A DNA stretch of 39,657 nucleotides from the NCBI GenBank assembly GCA_900660155.1, contig CABFPE010000247.1, forward strand, positions 390,404 to 430,060. Direction: 5' to 3'. The position numbers and the translations under genes are program-made. Below, piece by piece: positions 10,154 to 21,100 of this stretch (the stretch's first letter is position 1; every line of letters starts with the position of its first letter). The DNA is from Hofstenia miamia. Lineage: Eukaryota; Xenacoelomorpha; Acoela; Hofsteniidae. Below the pieces are notes generated by a model. It was not told the DNA's origin and searched no databases. It saw nothing but the letters and a program-made list of their open reading frames with translations.

Positions 10154-13062
10154 GTGGAATAACATTTCTGAGGAGACACAAAATAAGCTAAGGTGGACCT
10201 ACAATTCCAAAAAGCTAACTTGTTCTATTGATCTCATACTGTTTGTCATTGGTGTAGAAAGGCGCCCAAAAATAAACATGATTATCTGTTATGACTCCAA
10301 AATGAGAGAAGGTCTAAGTTGCCAGTACTGGCACAGCACATTTCACACAATGTTTGATGAGGCATTTAACCTTAATACCCTGTGTCAATTTATCAACAAC
10401 TGGTGAACCATCCAAAAGTTTGAGTGCATAAGTATTGATTTTTCTAGTTCCTGCTTGTGTACTTTTTGAGAGTTGATGAGGTCTGTCAGCCTAACATAAT
10501 GGAGCAGCTTGAAATTGCATACAATCTTGCTAAGGTCAAGAATATCCAACTAGTGATTTTCTTGAAAGGGGAATACCAGGACAACATTCCAGAAGCTGTC
10601 AAGAGCTTACACTTTAGAATGGAGAACTTCACCATCCTGTACAAGAATGCATACCACCCTATCAGTATGTATTATATGAACATAATTTCTTTAACCAAGT
10701 TGCTCTACACTGATCTCCTTATGTGCAAGAAAATACCATCTCACCACCTAGCTGTTGATACCCACCTCATCATCAACTCTGTAATCCAGGCGCATGCCCT
10801 AGAGTCCATCAATATCAACATGCCTGGTCTCACTACAGTTAGTGACCTTCATGTCAGCTTTGCCTTTTCTCAAAGTGCAGCCACACTCAGAGAGATTGAT
10901 GAAATCTGGACCTTGTTAAAAGCTGATTGTAGCCCCAACACCAAGTGGCTCACTATCAGTATCCATAGCCCAACATTGCAATATGCCAGGTCTGTTGAGC
11001 ATTTGTTACCAGAACTTCACCTATCTTACAACATGAAGGACTGCCAGAACTTTGCCAAAAAGTTGTTTGCTGAGAAGCACCCACTGGTGATACTGTCAAG
11101 GGGAGCTACTTGGGTTTTCTATATCTTCAGTTACCACTAGATAATCCCACCTATGAGAGATTAGCTAAACACTGCGTCCACAAGATTGCAGTTTGCCTGG
11201 CCTTATGGAAAATGAAGAACTGGCTACTTCACATGTGCTCTTGCCCTGCTTTGCCTGGGAAGAATAAAAAGGCAATGGAATGCTTTGAAAAGTATTATGT
11301 CAGATTGATCAGTGCCAGTAGCCCTCTAGGACATCTGTTGCCTGCTATGATATCAAACAAACTCAGAATTGCCTTCACTGATATTAACACTTTTTTAGAA
11401 ACATTAGTAAAGTACATGTAGGGAGCAACTGCCAACACTAAGTTTCCTTATTTCAATTTGGATTATGCACCTCTGTGTACCAGCTGCTTAATCAAGAGAA
11501 AACCTGGATCCACCACTCAGTCCTTTGAGTTACTACAGCACCACAACATGCCCAACAAAACAGAGATCTTCTTTGGTCTAGAATGCCTTACCTATCCTGA
11601 GTGCAGATATAACAGAATTGTAGAAACTTAGTGCCAAGCCAAATGAGATGGTGAGATTATCCCTCTTGTTGTCCTGGAACAAATGATGCACTCTCCTGAA
11701 CAATTCTATTGTGAGGAGGAACTTCTAGCTTCTTCCACTGTCAAAGTCTCACCCACCACCAAAGCACTCATTGAAGCTGTTAATTTAGAAAAATTCTCTG
11801 GATCATCAAAGCCTCAACCTATGCCCACCTGGTTGATTACTGAGAACAAGAGGATCCTGACCATCAAACACAAACCTGAAGAGTTTGAGGAAAGACCAAC
11901 CATTGCTGAGCAACTTATAGAGGCCAACTCTAATAAGGATATACTGGGCCTAATGAAGTGGTGCTTGCCAGAAATGTTTTCAAAGGAGGAATTAGTGCTT
12001 CTACAATAACCAGGGTGACAACTAGCCCTGGATGTAGAATGCACTACAGCCTGAGTTAAAGTCTCCTCTATTCAGATTGAGAAACTGCGTGATCAAGGTC
12101 TTTGTAACACCTTTTGGGACACTATCAAGGACGCAAAGATTAATTATCCCATTGCTATTAGAACTGCCATCCTCAGCAAGAAGATCAACAAAATGCAGAG
12201 AAAGGAAATTTACTTTGCAGTCCACCACCATGTATAATGAAGCTCTAATCTTACCATTGTGGAGAGTGAAGAAGGGGAAGAAGAAGGTGTCTGCACACCC
12301 CCAAGAAGATCAATTATGTTTCCTCAGCTATCAAAGTCACTAGAGCTATGCAATCATTATCTGGTTGAAATCCTGAGCACATCTATATCAATGGTAAATT
12401 AACAATCAGAGACATTTTCCTGAAGGGGCAGCCTCTACATCTACAACTACAGAAAATTCATGAGAAAATCACACAATTGGACCTGAGAGTGTTGATACTT
12501 TTCCAAATGTCCAGTGATCTCATGTGGATCAAAAACATGGAGACCATCACCTGTTACTACAATGTCACTAAGAGGATTGAAATAATCACAATGCTAAGGG
12601 CAAAATGTCCAACCCTGAGGAGATGACATTGCAGCAAGTTACTGAGTATTGCTCCTTGTTCATGGATCATGCTACATGCATGGGATCATTGAGAGACTTA
12701 TTCACCCACTTTTATCTGACTACTAGGATCAGTGCTGAAGACATGTATACATCAGACACAAATGCACTGATGACTTTAATGATTGCCCTTAAGGGCCTCT
12801 GCCTCTATGAAAGATTCTATGATACCTTCACATGAAGGCTTAACAACCTCAGGAGAAATTGATAAGTTTGTGATTACCAGAAATTCAGTTTTTCTGTCTC
12901 TGTGATGAAACAGTTACCCAGCACAAGGCCTTAATGCAGATAAATAAGCAGCCCCAGTATGCAGATGTCTCCAGTTGGGATGACATTTTAGCCACTGAGA
13001 TTATTGAAGAAACACAGAAATTGTTTTCAGGTCTAATGGTCCAACTACTGCATCAAAATTAG
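10030..13062 (+). pseudogene. Accessory coding region of A-plus gypsy element (function unknown, broken)
   Basis: A long coding region between pol and the 3' LTR, homologous along its length to 18129-21537 on the minus strand. Conserved parts in order: a Ser-rich basic lead (FDSTSVRYRKTEE), GDEMLHLYFIATHKAV (10101), a block at 10457-11107 (IMEQLEIAYNLAKVKNIQLV, then YTDLLMCKKI and SDLHVSFAFSQSAATL), an 11108-11420 block (CLALWKMKNWLLHMCSCPA), 11540-12009 (FGLECLTYPEC, PEQFYCEEELLASSTV), and a C-terminal block at 12605-12835 (NPEEMTLQQVTEYCSLFMDH). It ends at a TAG (13060-13062), 17 nt before the LTR. At least seven frame breaks are present. I see no signal peptide, clear membrane helix or known catalytic motif. 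Over one 73-residue C-terminal stretch the two copies are roughly 70% identical by eye. It is unlike an env gene; its role is unknown. Confidence 0.75.
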
Positions 13063-13079
13063 TCAAGCAAAGGGTGGTG
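13063..13079 (+). promoter_or_regulatory. Polypurine tract before 3' LTR (A-plus)
   Basis: A purine-rich run (AAAGGGTGGTG) sits directly before the LTR start at 13080, where plus-strand DNA synthesis is primed. The minus-strand element has AATGGGGGGCG in the same place. Confidence 0.65.
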
Positions 13080-14014
13080 TGTAGAGTCACTCAGGGCCCT
13101 CTTTTTCTTATTTCATTATTTATTTGATAGCTTTGTAAATTCAAGCTTGATATTGCTCTTAAATTCTGTAGTGACGTCACTTTGACGTAATTAGCTAGAT
13201 CAAGTGTAGTATTTCAATATTAAAATTGCTGTCCCCTCAAATTTATGCAGACATGTAATTGCTCTTTAATTTTGCAAGGGAACTCATGTGATAATAAAGT
13301 GTAAACAATACAGGTAATATTTCAATCATATTGTATAAATACTTGAGGCACTTGTTGTGAGGATGCAAATAAACTTTGTCTCACTGAAATGTATTTGCTT
13401 TTTCTTTATCTAACTAACCCTTTTTAGGCATTGTTATGCATTTAATAATTGCTTAAGCTGCTGCCAACAATTTGGGAGTTACTCCTCTGAGTTTAGGGTA
13501 ACAATTAACTCTATTCCACCAGGCAGCCCAAATCATGGACAGAATTAAGTTAGGTGTACATCTATGAGTAGGGAATAACATCTTTCTATTGATCATTGGA
13601 ATTCAAACATGCACATTATAATTACACACTATGATGATAATATATCATTGGTTAATGTGAATGTATGGCAACTACATGCTTTTATTTATTATTACATGAG
13701 CTGAGATAAGAACAAATGAGATCTTTTTTGAGCTAGAAATTAACAACTAGAGACATGTAAGTTAGCACCTTGGCAAGCTTGGAATTCTCTTTGAGGATAC
13801 CACTTCAATATAATGCCATGTAGGTGGTTGTCATTGGAAGTGAAATCTTGGTGGATCCTTCTTATACTTTGTTATGATGGCAAACTACCAATGCTTTTAT
13901 TTGTTCTGTTGGAATGTGGGTCACTCATTCTGATGGTAGCCTTTGAAATCTTCTGTTGAAACCATTGATTTCCCTAGCACTGCTGGAGTGGCTGAGTTCC
14001 TCTATGATTCTACA
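13080..14014 (+). mobile_element. 3' LTR of A-plus (LTR A, about 935 bp)
   Basis: It starts TGTAGAGTCACTCAGGGCCC and ends GATTCTACA, giving the TGT...ACA ends of an LTR. It contains CRE-like TGACGTCA (13172-13179) and TGACGTAA (13183-13190), a TATA-like TATAAAT at 13334-13340, and AATAAA at 13368-13373, in the order expected for U3-R. It aligns along its length with 17212-18111 and 27404-28280 (both minus) and with the split copy 31122-31444 / 34836-35416. No matching 5' LTR was found upstream of the gag at 3360. Confidence 0.85.
13172..13190. promoter_or_regulatory. CRE-like pair in U3 of LTR A
   Basis: TGACGTCA is followed 3 bp later by TGACGTAA, an ATF/CREB-type arrangement about 150 bp upstream of the TATA-like box. 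The CpGs survive here although most CpGs nearby are gone. Function is inferred from the motif. Confidence 0.4.
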
Positions 14015-14029
14015 CTATGATTCCAACAC

Positions 14030-14443
14030 AGAGGACAAAAACAATTTAAACAAATAAGAGCACCTACTCTCACCCTCACATCACATATCCTAGTAACAAC
14101 ATCATTAAATAGAAACACAATACCTATGACTATTAATGGAGTTGTTGTCCAGGCAACTGTAGACACTGGTGCATCAGTTTCTATTACTTCAGATATCTGC
14201 ACTAATTTAATTTGCATTTGAAGAAAAGATATTGAATCCCACAACCATCATCTCAGGAACACTTCCAGAAATTACTTTGATACTAAAGGGTTAATCAAAT
14301 AATTAGATTTCACAATAGCTAACAATAAGTTCATGCATGGCATGCTTATTTTTGACACAAAAACCATGCACTTCCTTATGAGTTAATCCTCAGCAAGGAT
14401 TTCCTAGAAAAATACAGTTGCATAATTAATTTTCAAGATAAAA
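14030..14443 (+). pseudogene. gypsy protease fragment of a third element
   Basis: TVDTGASVSITSDICTNL (DTGAS codons at 14162-14176) is the active-site strand of a retroelement aspartic protease, with the D-T-G intact. A downstream part is read as FLEKYSCIINFQDK after frame changes, matching the GNNFLEKNACIIDYGNN end of the minus-strand protease. It lies just after the A-plus LTR and is interrupted at 14444 by a solo LTR B. The reading frame resumes at 15788, after the LTR and one copy of the AAAA duplication. It may be the downstream host of the A-plus insertion or a separate fragment. Confidence 0.75.
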
Positions 14444-15783
14444 TGTAGCATCATCCAAATAAATCATAATGTAGAGTCACTCGGGGAAATTAGTGTTTAT
14501 TTAGTTGATTTTTATTTTCATTTTTGTATTAACGTCACCATGGCGTCAGAATCATATATTTCGACCTTAGGTTTACGAAGGAACTCATGTCCCCTCGAAG
14601 GTGCTATACGTTGCTCAAATGTAATTTGAATTGCGAGGGAAAATTGATAACATGAACGATTAAACTGCTAAAGAAGAATGTTGATTAAGAAGGAATAAGA
14701 TTGAATATAAATGTGATTAAAAATATATTGTAAAAAGTTATTATCAGCTTAGGATTAATTTGTACATTGCAACCAAGTAATATCAGTGTAATTGATTATG
14801 AATTAGTATTTGTCAATTCTAATAATTTTGACTAAATAGGGGCAAAATCACTTCCATTATTTTTAGCCGCCATCTTGGCAGATGAAAGATCCAAAATTTA
14901 AAATCAACAGGTACTTTTTCAAGCTACTATAAATAGATTAAGATTCATGTAAACAATTGATAAAGAAATTTCTTTGGAATTCTTATATTGTTTCTTTACT
15001 ATAGTTTGATTATTTAATACAATGTCAAGTTAAATGAGTTGTGTGTGGTCTGGATCCATCACCAGAATGATTCAAGGGTCTTTGTGCCTGACTATGAAAG
15101 TGCACTTAAGTTAGGAATAGGAGTTTTTATTCTCATTTAATCGACTACTGATCATTTATCTACATGTATCAAACTTAACAAGCTCAAAATACAGCCAGTA
15201 AGCTGAAACCTAGGGATTTATATTTATATTATTTTAGATCCAAATTAATGACAATAATGTGACCAGTAATGCGACTGAACATGTAGTAATCATTAAATGT
15301 AGGTTAGGAAGCTGCTGTATATTAAACTAATTATTAAAGCCAATATATTTTAGTAATGGGTACATGTAATATAAATTATGCAGCTAGTGACAAGTCAGGT
15401 TGCATGAACAAGAAACACTTTTACAAACAGAGATTAAGTTGAGTTGTGTCTTGCTTTGAGTATGCACTGAGCTAAGATAAGGTACACATAAGTTATATTG
15501 ATGAGCTGAGAAGTGGAACTCAACCAAGTGGATCATCAGAGAGCAGGCAAAATTTGATGTGGAGATCAGCCTCAGGCAGATGCCCACTATTAACTATTGG
15601 AAGGGATGCTGTGTGGGTTCAACACTTAAACAGTGATTAGTTATATTTTGTTAGTTAAAGTTAATGGAATTAAGTGAAAGCCAAGCAGAATTAAGTTTGT
15701 AAATCCCTACCCACAAGCACACAGCTAATGTTAAAAAATTAACAAAGGAGAAATAGTGATGATGCCTGTTAGAGGATGTTACA
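14444..15783 (+). mobile_element. Solo LTR B with nested LTR A scrap, 4-bp TSD AAAA
   Basis: It begins TGTAGCATCATCCAAATAAA and ends GAGGATGTTACA. AAAA flanks both sides (14440-14443 and 15784-15787). Removing the LTR and one AAAA keeps the surrounding gypsy frame open, independent support for the boundaries. It is about 1.15 kb once the nested piece at 14470-14660 is subtracted. It matches other LTR B copies at 28281-28839 (minus), 29515-30034 (plus, internally deleted) and 34113-34835 (minus, truncated). Shared blocks include TGCAACCAAGTAAT, TTATTTTTAGCC and AAAGTGCACTTAAGTTAGG. Confidence 0.75.
14470..14660 (+). mobile_element. CpG-rich LTR A scrap inside LTR B
   Basis: It starts TGTAGAGTCACTCGGGG and follows the LTR A head (AACGTCACCATGGCGTCAG, GGAACTCATGTCCCCTCGAA, GCGAGGGAA) for about 190 bp, then returns to LTR B sequence at ACTGCTAAAG. 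It keeps nine CpGs, whereas neighbouring LTR A copies have almost none. The 3' half of the LTR is absent. Left flank ATAA, right flank TTAA: a possible decayed target duplication. Confidence 0.65.
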
Positions 15784-15787
15784 AAAA

Positions 15788-16400
15788 CACTAATTATCAA
15801 TCTGAAGAACATAAATATTACAACATATTTACAAGCAGTTAACCATCAATCCATTACACTACATCCTATGAAAACCACTAAAATTAAACCTTTTTGATGG
15901 CATTTTATCTCCTTGGAGTTGAAAACCCCAATTCACTCTGATATTGTCATTGACCATCAGCAGGGATTTAATGCTAAAAAAGTTGCAATTCTTGCTTCCA
16001 TATTAAAAAGCCATGATATTAAAGTCATCACCACTATTTTGAATAAAAATTTTCATATCACCAATTGTTAATTTATTAAATAGCAAACCAAAACCTGAAT
16101 TATTATTGGAAATCCCAGATAATAAAAACAACAACACTATGATTCCAGAAATTAACACAAACACACATCCACATCTAACTTTAGAACAAATTGAACATTT
16201 GAATTTGGTATTGAAAAACCATTCATCCATATTTAATTTTGATACCATCAGTGTTGGCAAAGCCATTTGAGAGGAGCACTGCATTGAGACAACACATGAT
16301 TGTCCAGTATGCCTACCAGTATATTCTGTACAAGAACATCTTAAACAGGAATATTATAAAATTATTACTGATTTACTTAACAACAGATAATACAAAAATC
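15788..16400 (+). pseudogene. gypsy protease-RT linker and RT N-terminus (continuation of the 14030 fragment)
   Basis: After the LTR B the frame continues (NTNYQSEEHKYYNIF). A later stretch reads LTLEQIEHLNLVLKNHSSIF and then FNFDTISVGKAI (about 16180-16268). This is the standard gypsy segment just before RT, in which a helix ending in 'F' is followed by the E-H-x-I-x-T entry of RT (EEHCIETTHDCPV). It ends near EYYKIITDLLNNR, the start of the RT fingers, and is then replaced by repeat R1. The order matches VFNYGSISVGKEG of the minus-strand pol. Broken by stops; no RT catalytic part remains. Confidence 0.7.
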
Positions 16401-16430
16401 CAAAGGCCCATATGCACCACCAACTGTCTT

Positions 16431-16800
16431 CATTATTTCATTTAATAACAATTTCAATTTTATTATTAAAAATTATTTCCAATTGTAATTTGGCAATTTG
16501 AAAACAGTGCTATTTATATTTTAATTTGAATTTCCGCTAATTTTGAAATGCAGTAAAATTGAAGCAGAAACTGCCATGTATTTGCCTATATTTTCATGGT
16601 ATACTTTTATATACAGATACTGGTTAATTGTGTATATATATCTGAGTTTTGTTTGTTTTATATCTTCTTCAATTTATTCTCAGTAAATTCATTTTACTTT
16701 TATTTTCTCTTGTTTTAACTTTTATTAAATTATGTTTTTCTAATTTCAACTGCATAGTGAAGGGGCACCCAGATGGTGGACAATTTGACTGATATTTGTT
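16431..16800 (+). repeat. Dispersed repeat R1, copy 2
   Basis: Matches 2315-2690 in the same orientation from TTCATTATTTCATTTAA to AAGGGGCACCCAGATGGTGG, with scattered substitutions and small indels. It directly follows the truncated RT fragment. Confidence 0.6.
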
Positions 16801-17211
16801 ATTCTTATTGCTAGATCCTTGTAATATAAAAAAAGGATTTTCAAAACCTTTTTTGAAATTTTAAATTTTTGAAAATTATAATATACTTGGTAAGTGAATT
16901 TTCAAAATAGTTTATTCATGAATATTTGGACACCTTGAAATTGACTGTTAAATCAAAAAGTTCCATTTGAGCAATATTTAAGAAATTACTATTTCAAAAT
17001 TTTACTTATTGTTAGATTTTTAAATTTTTGTTAAATTTGCAGATTTTTATTCTCATTGTTATCATTTATATACAAGACATTGTATTGAATATGTTTGACA
17101 CTATCTGAAAGATAATTGTCTGCCCTTTATTAGGCCTGTGTTTTTTTAAGCAGTAATGCTTGAACTGTTTAGCAATATAAAATGTTATTTTGAATATAAC
17201 AGTAATACTAA
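16801..17211. other. No gene seen
   Basis: Very AT-rich sequence with A and T runs and small foldbacks (AAAGGATTTTCAAAACCTTTTTT near 16830). No frame or repeat partner was found. It forms the left flank of the A-minus element. Confidence 0.5.
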
Positions 17212-18111
17212 TGTAGAATTGTAGGGTGCATGCAGCAGCTTGAGCAGTACAAAGGTTGCAAAAAATTACCATTGCCAAGAGTGGCCCATACTCTAACAAA
17301 ACAAATGAAGATTGGTAGTTTGCCAATTTCACTGTAGAAAAATGAACTGAAACCATTTCCAAGAAGGCATTCAAGCTAGTGACCAATTTACACAGCATCA
17401 CACTGAAGCCAAATGATAAGAAACCATCCATACCTGCCAAGGTGCTAATTGTGTGTCTCAAGTTTAATTTCTAGCTTGATAACAAATTTAGCTCAGTGTT
17501 CTTGTTATCTCAGCTCATGTAATAAGATATAATAATGTGTAGTTACCACATATTCATGTATGCCAACAGCATATTATATTTGCATAGTGTGTTGTTAAGT
17601 GCATGTATGATTAATCAAATAAAGTTCTTTTATTTCCTATACCTATGCATAGCCTTAAAGCAACCACAATATGGGCTCACATCTGTCAAGGAGCGAGTTA
17701 TTGCCCCAGGCACAGCAGAGTTCCTCCCACATTATCACCAGATCTTACAAGCAAATACTTATCATATTAATAATGATGCTAAAAAGGGTTAGTAATATAG
17801 AGTAAGTAGAGAAGCAAATGTTATTCAGTGAGAATGAAATTTATTTGACAATTGCAACAATGAGTTCCCTATTTTTATACAGAGAAAAAGGTAAATATTT
17901 ACTGTTTACAAAATTCACTTAATTTCCTCACAAATTAAATGAACAATTTACATGTACACTTTAATCAAGCAGACAATTATAACAAATTCAAAACCTAAGT
18001 TTGAAATACTAAAAATCAGTAAAAATCACTAAATTAATAATTGGAATAGCACAGAATTAATAAAAGTCAGTGCCAATAAACATAAAATAAAGGACTCTGA
18101 GTGACTCTACA
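17212..18111 (-). mobile_element. 3' LTR of A-minus (LTR A, 900 bp)
   Basis: On the minus strand it starts at 18111 with TGTAGAGTCACTCAGAGTCC and ends at 17212 with TTCTACA. It matches the 5' LTR throughout. Short frames found in it on either strand (for example 17066-17461 and 17535-17792) are not genes. Confidence 0.9.
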
Positions 18112-18128
18112 CGCCCCCCATTGCATGG
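18112..18128 (-). promoter_or_regulatory. Polypurine tract of A-minus
   Basis: AATGGGGGGCG on the minus strand lies directly before the 3' LTR, 17 nt between the accessory stop codon and the LTR start, the same distance as in A-plus. Confidence 0.7.
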
Positions 18129-21100
18129 TTAAGTTTGCAGTAACAACTGGACAGTAGGAACACACAACAACTTTTGGGCTTCTTTGACCATTTCTTTTGC
18201 CAGCACATATTCCCAAGATGAAACCTCTGCATAACATGGTCGCCAAGTTACTTGCATGAGCGCCTCCTGTTGTGTGATGGTTTCACTGCATAGTCTGAAG
18301 TACTTTAGCTCTGGTAGCCTAGAACTGATATGGCAGTTACATTGTAACACATTTAATCTCTGAGTGAATGCATCATAAAAACGTTTGTATAACCTGAGGC
18401 CCTTGAGGGTGATGAGGAGTGTCATTAAGGCATTGGTATCAGAGGTGTGGGCATCCTCTACACTGATCTTTGTCTTGGGGTAAAAGTGGAGGAAAACCTC
18501 CTGTAATGATCCCATTCTTGTAGTGTGGTCAACAAAAAGAGAACAATATTCATTCACTTGAAGTAACATCATTTCTTCAGGATTGTTAATGCTGGCACAT
18601 AACATTGTGATTATTTCAATGTGCTTCATGACATCATAATATCAGGTAATTGTTTCAGCTTTGTTTGTCCACATTAAGTCTCCTCCTGCCTGGAAACGAA
18701 TTATGACACAAGGATCTAGAGAATTTATGGTTCAGTGGATTTCCTCCAATTGGGTAGAGATAGGCTGCCCCTTCTGAAATAAATCTTTTATAGTGAGTTT
18801 TCTATCAATGTAGACTTGTTCAGGATTTCCACCCCCTAACAATGTATCACAGGTTTCCTTGTATTCTTTGGTTTGCATTGCCCTGTTGACTTTGGCAGCT
18901 GTTGTCATATAGTTAATGTGATCAGAGAGATGGGTGGAAACCTTTTTCCTTCCATGATGGACTCTCCAAGATGGCAGGATTAGCAGGGTCATCAGACAAG
19001 GAGGTTATTCTTCTCAACATTATCTTCCAGTTGTGCAAAGCTTGGCTTGTTGTTGAGGGAGGCTGTTCTAATGGTAACAGGGTTGTCAATTTTGGCCTCT
19101 CAAATTGATTCCCAGAAAGCTCCACTGAGTCCGTGGCTCTGTAAGTTCTCTATCTGAGGTGTTGTGATTCATAGGCGGGCTGTGGTGCACTCTATGTCCA
19201 GGGCAAGTTGTTGCCCTGGTAATAGTAAGAGGACCAGTTCTTCTTTTGTAAGCATCTCAGTAAGACACCATTTCATAAGACCTAGTATTTCATTGTCACT
19301 ATTAGGCTTGACAACTTGATAAATTATTGCTGGCTTGTTGGCAAACTTGTCAGGGTGGTGTTCAATTTTGAGGATCCTTTCATTGTCAGTAAGGGACTAA
19401 GCAGACATAAGTTTTGGTGAGACTGTGACTCCAGAAAACTTCTCCAAGTTAACAGCTTTGATCAAGGCTCTAGTTGCTGGTGACACTTCTATTGCTGATG
19501 AGGATAAGAGTTCTTCCTCACAATAAAACTGCTCAGGTGACTTCATAGTCTGTCCTAGGACAGTGATGGGGATGATCTTGCCATCTTTGGTAGCCTGTCA
19601 CTGAGTCTTTGTTAGCTGGCTATATCCACACTCTGGATAGTTAAGGCACTCTAAGTTGAACAAGATCTCTGTGCATGTATGAATGCTATAGTGACCTACA
19701 AGCTCAAGGAACTGCTTAGTTGAGCTGTACTCACAGTGCATGAGTTGGCTGGTGCACAGGGGCACATATTCAGAGTTGAGTGACAGAAACTTGGTTTCAG
19801 CAGTGGCTCCCAACATATAATTTTTGAGTGTATCCAAGAAGATATTTAAGTCTGAAAGTGGTTCAAGATCATTTGTGGTGGAAGGTAACTGAGCAGGCTG
19901 CTAGATCTGATGAGGCAAGTGTAGAACTTTTCAAAGCATTCCATGGCTTTCTTCAACTTCCCTGGCAAAGCAGGCAGCAAACATGACTGTAGCAACCAAT
20001 TTTGTAACTTCCAAGTGGCTGGACCAATGGCAATCTTATGAGGGCATTGCTTCATGAGTTTCTCTCAAGCCAACTTGTCCAAAGGCAACTGAATCTGAGG
20101 ATTGACTGTAAGAAAGGCAGCTAATATCCACATTGGATTGCTGGTGTGAATTTCACGGAAAAAAACTTTTTGGAAAAGTTCTGACAGTCCTGCATATCAT
20201 GTGAGAGACACAACTCAGCTAGAACTATTTCAACTGAGTGATTGTACTGAGAGTTGGGGCCAGTCTGCTTCCAGATTGTGATCTGCTTTAAGGTTTGTCC
20301 AAACCTCATCAATTTCTGTTTAATGTGGCTGTGCTCTGTGAAAAGGCAAAGCTTATGTGAAGATCTGATATGTAAGCAAGGTGGGGCAGATTGATGTTAA
20401 TCAACTTCAGGGTCTGGGCGTGGATGCATGCATCTATAATCCAGTGCATATCAACAGTAAGGCAGTGTGTGAGGATCTTCTTGCACATGAGCAGATCTGC
20501 ATAAATGAGCTTGGTAGCTGAAATAATGTTAGTGTTGTACATACTAGTTGGCCTGTGTGAACTGCTGTAGAGGACTGTGAAATTTTCCATGTGAAAGTGT
20601 AAGTTCTCAACTTCATCCAGGATATTGTCTTGGTACTCCTCTTTCAAAAACATTATGAGGCAAATATTCTCAACTTTAGTGAGCTGGTAAGTGATCTCGA
20701 TTTTCTCCATAATTTTGGGGTGGGTTACCTTGTTTATGTGAAAGAAATATACAATTAACAGGTTGTTGAAATCAATGTTGGTGCATTTGAATTTTTTAAT
20801 CTTCTCCTTACTATTCAGCAATTGGCACAGATGGGACAGGTTGAAATCTTCGTCAAACATACTGTGAACTGTGCTTCACCAATAGGGTTGTGAATAATGT
20901 CAATGGAACATGTTAGTGCTTTATTTTTAAAAGTCCATCACAGCTTGTTTCTAGTTTCCTCAGATAGGTTATCTCAAACCAAATGGACTGCCTTTTGTGT
21001 CACAATGAAATATGGGTGTAATATCTCATCCCCAACATTTGACGTTTTTGCTTTTCTTTCCTCTGCTTTCTTGGATCAAATGCTAGTTGAATCATGGGAG

